A DNA stretch of 9,832 nt from Desulfobacteraceae bacterium (GTDB taxonomy: Bacteria; Desulfobacterota; Desulfobacteria; Desulfobacterales; Desulfosalsimonadaceae), in the NCBI GenBank assembly GCA_003551985.1, contig PUOB01000016.1, positions 1 through 9,832 of the forward strand, read 5' to 3'. The position numbers and the translations under genes are program-made. Below, piece after piece: positions 7,130 through 9,832 of this stretch (its first letter is position 1; the number at the start of each line of letters is the position of its first letter). The notes beneath the pieces are model-generated. The model saw only the letters and a program-made list of their open reading frames with translations. It ran no database searches and had not been told where the DNA came from.

Positions 7130-7323
7130 GCAAAAAACTAGGCGGCGCATGCACTGAAATCCATAGAGATTCAATGATTTATAAGCCAAGGCAGGGCCGG
7201 CGCCGATAATCTGCTGATTTAATGCCGGGTAACGATTGGTGCCGGCAGTAATTCCTTTTGAAAACGCCGAATATTTGATATTGTTTTTTCAGCACCCGTG
7301 ACTTAGTGGTGAAATGCATCATT
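7130..7323. other. Intergenic stretch with no supported gene
   Basis: No ORF here has both a ribosome-binding site and recognisable protein sequence. The only structure seen is an imperfect inverted repeat around GCCGGC (7196-7201 and 7241-7246, extending to roughly 11 of 15 matched positions), and the candidate lolA promoter. It may contain decayed repeat DNA. Confidence 0.4.
7258..7284 (+). promoter_or_regulatory. Weak candidate lolA promoter
   Basis: TTGAAA (7258-7263) and an extended -10, TGATATTGT (hexamer TATTGT at 7279-7284), are spaced by 15 bp. The leader to lolA would be about 150 nt and would include the nested palindrome at 7324-7383. Box quality is modest. Confidence 0.3.
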
Positions 7324-7383
7324 CTGAATTCTCCCGTTATTGGGGCGAAAAATGTTTCGCCCTTACGAAATTCGGGAATTCAG
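7324..7383. repeat. Nested inverted repeat containing REP-like copy 2
   Basis: Outer arms CTGAATTCTCCCG (7324-7336) and CGGGAATTCAG (7373-7383) are inverted copies, differing by a 2-nt insertion. Between them GGGCGAAA (7343-7350) pairs with TTTCGCCC (7355-7362) around AATG. The inner 21-nt core (7342-7362) matches copies 1 and 3. It lies 57 bp upstream of the lolA start. The arrangement looks like a small palindromic mobile repeat rather than a terminator, as no T-tract follows. Confidence 0.6.
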
Positions 7384-7439
7384 GGGACACGAATTTCCTG
7401 CGCGTTTAAAAGGAACCAAAGAAAGGATACCACAAACCG

Positions 7440-8123
7440 ATGTTCATACGAATTGTTGCAGCGCTCGTTATGCTCGCCATAATACCGATTACGCCGTTTT
7501 ATTCAGCGCCCGCCTGGGCCAAGACCCCGCAACCGCCCCCAGACGAACTTGAGGCATATATTATGGACAGACTGGAAAAGCGATATGCAGGGGAAAATTT
7601 TTCGGCGACATTTTTCCAGGAGTCGCGACTGTCCGCGCTGAACATAGCCGATACGGCCGAAGGGGAAGCATGGTTCAAACACCCGGGAAAAATGCGGTGG
7701 GAATACCAATCACCGGACAGGCATATCATTATTACGGATGGTGAAACCTTGTGGATACACCGGCCCGGGGAAAATCAGGTCGTCAAGGGGGACGCCACGA
7801 CGTACTTCGGGGATGGCAAGGGCGCGGGTTTTCTGGCCAATTTCAGCCTGGTCACCGAAGCCTTTGACGTCCGCCTGGAGGGGCAGACAGAAGACCACTG
7901 GCGCCTCAAGCTGGTACCGTATGAAGCGCATTACGAACTTTCGGCCATTTATCTGCACGTCAACAAACTGACAACCCACATAGAGCACGTGATCACCGAA
8001 AACGTCCACAGCGATACCACGGTTATTTCTTTCGAAAACCTGCGCTTTGCGCCGGAGATGGACCCTTCTTTATTCGAATTCACCATTCCGGCAGACGCCG
8101 ATGTGATTCACATGGATGAATGA
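7440..8123 (+). CDS. lolA: Outer-membrane lipoprotein carrier protein LolA
   Basis: Periplasmic chaperone that accepts lipoproteins released by the LolCDE transporter and shuttles them to the outer membrane. The 227 residues begin with a Sec signal peptide: FIR, a hydrophobic core at about 5-20, and a likely cleavage after AWA (27/28). The mature part has LolA hallmarks: FSATFFQESRL (about 53-63), GEAWFKHPGKMRWEYQSPDRHIIITDGETLWIHRP in the middle (read as the conserved KPGKxRWEYxxP...DGxxxWxYxP block), ENQVVKGD, and a C-terminal FEFTIPADADVI. Length is typical. The start at 7440 has AAAGGA 12 nt upstream, a long spacing, but the signal peptide fits this Met. It is a single-gene unit, convergent with serA; no other lol gene is visible. 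Its presence implies an outer membrane. The TGA stop overlaps the end of the MITE-like element that follows. Confidence 0.92.
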   Translation: MFIRIVAALVMLAIIPITPFYSAPAWAKTPQPPPDELEAYIMDRLEKRYAGENFSATFFQESRLSALNIADTAEGEAWFKHPGKMRWEYQSPDRHIIITDGETLWIHRPGENQVVKGDATTYFGDGKGAGFLANFSLVTEAFDVRLEGQTEDHWRLKLVPYEAHYELSAIYLHVNKLTTHIEHVITENVHSDTTVISFENLRFAPEMDPSLFEFTIPADADVIHMDE

Positions 8124-8309
8124 CGACTTCGTAAAAAGTCCAATATCTGCGTTACGCGCGATTTCCGAAGAATATCAAGTACACTTAATCGGGCGAAAGA
8201 TTTTTCGCCCCTACATTTGAAGGTTGCGCAAGCCTTGATCTTGAGCTTTCTTGTCACGCCTTGGCGTGATTACAAAGTCGTCTGATCGCGACTATTACGG
8301 GTTCATCAT
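8120..8309. mobile_element. MITE-like non-coding element with terminal inverted repeats
   Basis: GACGACTTCGTA (8122-8133) and TACAAAGTCGTC (8271-8282) are inverted with 11 of 12 bases matching, bounding 161 bp. A longer but weaker pairing joins 8120-8140 with 8290-8309 (ATGACGACTTCGTAAAAAGTC against the reverse complement of GACTATTACGGGTTCATCAT), so the outer boundary is uncertain. Inside are a hairpin TCACGCC-TT-GGCGTGA (8254-8269) and REP-like copy 3. There is no ORF of note and no clear target-site duplication. It fills most of the lolA-serA gap. Confidence 0.5.
8191..8211 (+). repeat. REP-like palindromic repeat, copy 3
   Basis: GGGCGAAA (8191-8198) pairs with TTTCGCCC (8203-8210) around GATT. 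Including the next C, the 21-nt core equals the minus strand of copy 1 exactly and of copy 2 except for one loop base. It lies inside the MITE-like element. Confidence 0.75.
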
Positions 8310-8320
8310 GAATAACGCCC

Positions 8321-9832
8321 CTACAACTCAAAAAGCTTCACCGTCTTTACCTGCTCGAGGGCCAAAAGCGCATCGGCGACCGCCGGTGAAATAGGGGTGT
8401 CCGTCCGGAGCAGGATGACGTTATTGTCCCCGCCGACCTGCCTGCCCACCTGCATCCGCGAAATATTGATGTTGTTCGCACCGAGCGTGTTGCCGATTGT
8501 ACCAATGGCGCCGGGCCGGTCAATATTATGAATCAATGCAAGATGCCCCTCGGGTATAATCTCGATCCGAAAATCATCGATCCTTACGATCCGGGCATCG
8601 GTCTTGCCGAAGATCGTGCCGGCCACATTGCACTTGCCTTCCGTGGTCAAGACCTTTGCACTAACCAGGTTGACGAATTCGTCCGATTCAAGCGAGGAGG
8701 ACTCCATCAGCTTGATGCCCATTTCCTTTGCAATCGCAAGCGCGTTAACGGAATTGACATTGTAGGGCACCAGGTAGTCAAGCAGCCCCTTGACAAAAGC
8801 GGTCGTTACGGGCGTCAGGTCCATGTCCTGGAAATCCCCCTTATAATCGATTCGGATTTCCCTGATCGGCCCGGCGGCGAACTGTGCCTGCAAGCATCCT
8901 ATGCGGTCGGCCACATGGAGAAACGGTGAGAGTTTTTCAAGCGTTTTGCCGGATACCGACGGAACGTTTACAGCATTTACGATATTGTTGTGCTTTAAAT
9001 AAGCGACGATTTGATTGGCAATCGCCACCGCAACGTTGGTCTGGGCTTCCAGGGTGGATGCGCCCAGGTGGGGGGTGGCGATGACACTGTCCATGGCCAG
9101 CAGGGGATGGTCTGCCGGGGGGGGCTCCGTTTCAAACACATCGAGCGCCGCCCGCGCCACCCTGCCCGCCTGGAGCGCGTCGCAAAGGGCGGTTTCATCG
9201 ACGATGCCGCCGCGGGCGCAGTTGATCAGCATTACCCCGTCCTTCATCCTGCCAAAAGCCTCTTGGCTGATCATATTGGCCGTATTGGGGTTCTTGGGGA
9301 CATGGACCGTTATGAAATCGGACCGACTGTAGAGTTCTTCCAGGCTGACAGGTTCAAATCCCTGCTTGGAAACCATTTCCGGGGCGATAACCGGGTCATG
9401 AACCACAACGTGCATTTTCAGGCCCCGGGCCCGGTCCGCAACCACCGACCCTATCTTGCCAAGACCGATAACGCCCAGTGTCTTCCCGGTCAACTCGCGG
9501 CCCTGGAGGTACTTTTTGTCCCACCGTCCCGCCTTGAGCGACTGCGTTCCCTGGGGTATATTGCGCGCAACGGCCATCATCAAGGCAATGGCGTGTTCAG
9601 CGGTGGTCACCACGTTCCCGCCCGGGGTGTTCATCACCACCACACCCTTTTTGGTGGCCGCCGGTATATCCACGTTGTCCAGGCCTATTCCCGCACGGCC
9701 CACCACTTTTAATCTGCCGGCGGCCTCCAGCAGATCGGCCGTCACTTTTGTCGCGCTTCTGATAACGAGACCCTCATAGTCGCCGATGATTTCCTTGATC
9801 GCCTCAGGGGTCAAGCCGGTTTTCACATCAAC
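8321..9832 (-). CDS. serA: D-3-phosphoglycerate dehydrogenase, N-terminus outside window
   Basis: Oxidises 3-phosphoglycerate to 3-phosphohydroxypyruvate with NAD, the committed step of serine synthesis. The frame is open to the right edge (visible start VDVKTGLTPEAIKEIIGDYEGL); by family comparison only about 20-30 residues are missing, for a total near 525-530, the long SerA type. Features in order: RSATKVT substrate-loop region, the NAD-binding GVIGLGKIGS, NCARGGIVDE with the catalytic-region Arg, FETEPP, and ATPHLGAS with the catalytic His. An intervening ASB-type domain and a C-terminal ACT domain follow (HNIDRPGAIGTIGNTLGANNINISRMQVGR), where serine feedback inhibition acts in related enzymes. 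The GTG at 9826 is an internal Val codon, not the start. It ends in VKLFEL. The promoter is out of view. No T-tract terminator was found downstream; the MITE-like element begins 11 bp past the stop. Confidence 0.96.
   Translation of the reverse strand, partial: VDVKTGLTPEAIKEIIGDYEGLVIRSATKVTADLLEAAGRLKVVGRAGIGLDNVDIPAATKKGVVVMNTPGGNVVTTAEHAIALMMAVARNIPQGTQSLKAGRWDKKYLQGRELTGKTLGVIGLGKIGSVVADRARGLKMHVVVHDPVIAPEMVSKQGFEPVSLEELYSRSDFITVHVPKNPNTANMISQEAFGRMKDGVMLINCARGGIVDETALCDALQAGRVARAALDVFETEPPPADHPLLAMDSVIATPHLGASTLEAQTNVAVAIANQIVAYLKHNNIVNAVNVPSVSGKTLEKLSPFLHVADRIGCLQAQFAAGPIREIRIDYKGDFQDMDLTPVTTAFVKGLLDYLVPYNVNSVNALAIAKEMGIKLMESSSLESDEFVNLVSAKVLTTEGKCNVAGTIFGKTDARIVRIDDFRIEIIPEGHLALIHNIDRPGAIGTIGNTLGANNINISRMQVGRQVGGDNNVILLRTDTPISPAVADALLALEQVKTVKLFEL

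Noticed and set aside
9011..9712. 233-codon plus-strand ORF opposite serA
   Set aside because: It lies entirely antisense to conserved SerA catalytic and NAD-binding sequence and shows no domain of its own.
9824..9826. GTG as the start of serA
   Set aside because: The frame stays open to the window edge and VDVKTGL fits internal SerA sequence; the N-terminal strand and helix would otherwise be missing.
1..9832. CRISPR array, tRNA/rRNA genes, insertion-sequence transposase, toxin-antitoxin or phage genes
   Set aside because: No regularly spaced repeats, tRNA-like cloverleaf, rRNA sequence or related protein motifs were seen; the repeats present are short, few and dispersed.

Overview
This window is a chromosomal segment of about 9.8 kb from a Gram-negative anaerobe. 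It most resembles Desulfobacterota (Desulfobacterales-like): moderate GC, a DUF134 regulator, an HADH-first beta-oxidation fusion protein, long ACT-domain SerA, and small palindromic repeats between genes. The taxonomic guess is inference; no rRNA or other marker gene is present. Seven confident protein genes are seen: five complete, and one cut at each end of the window.

Layout, left to right. (1) 1-359, minus: the N-terminal 119 residues of a DUF134/UPF0251 helix-turn-helix protein, running off the left edge, with two overlapping sigma70-like promoters and an 8-bp-arm palindrome upstream. (2) 465-1775, minus: hisD, whose ribosome-binding region is tandemly duplicated. (3) A divergent promoter region leads to serC (1971-3059, plus). 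(4) A palindromic repeat and a strong bidirectional terminator separate serC from the convergent thiolase. (5) 6848-3200, minus: a two-gene beta-oxidation operon, first a fused 3-hydroxyacyl-CoA dehydrogenase/enoyl-CoA hydratase and then a thiolase. (6) 6849-7439 has no confident gene. It holds a candidate promoter, a doubtful 72-codon leader ORF, a 17-bp tandem repeat and a nested inverted repeat. (7) lolA (7440-8123, plus), a periplasmic lipoprotein chaperone. (8) A 160-190 bp MITE-like element. (9) serA (8321 to the right edge, minus), N-terminus outside the window.

Functionally, SerA and SerC catalyse the first two steps of phosphorylated serine synthesis (3-phosphoglycerate to 3-phosphohydroxypyruvate to phosphoserine). 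Here they are on opposite strands about 5.3 kb apart, with fatty-acid oxidation genes and lolA between them. The fused dehydrogenase/hydratase plus thiolase would carry enoyl-CoA through hydration, oxidation and thiolysis. The acyl-CoA dehydrogenase must be elsewhere. HisD is the last enzyme of histidine synthesis, with no other his gene visible.

The genes are mostly ordinary housekeeping and catabolic genes, and I see no convincing new multi-gene system. The unexplained structure is between genes: three copies of a 21-nt REP-like palindrome, a MITE-like element abutting the lolA stop codon, the duplicated hisD ribosome-binding region, the twin promoters and palindrome before the DUF134 gene, and the leader region of the beta-oxidation operon.
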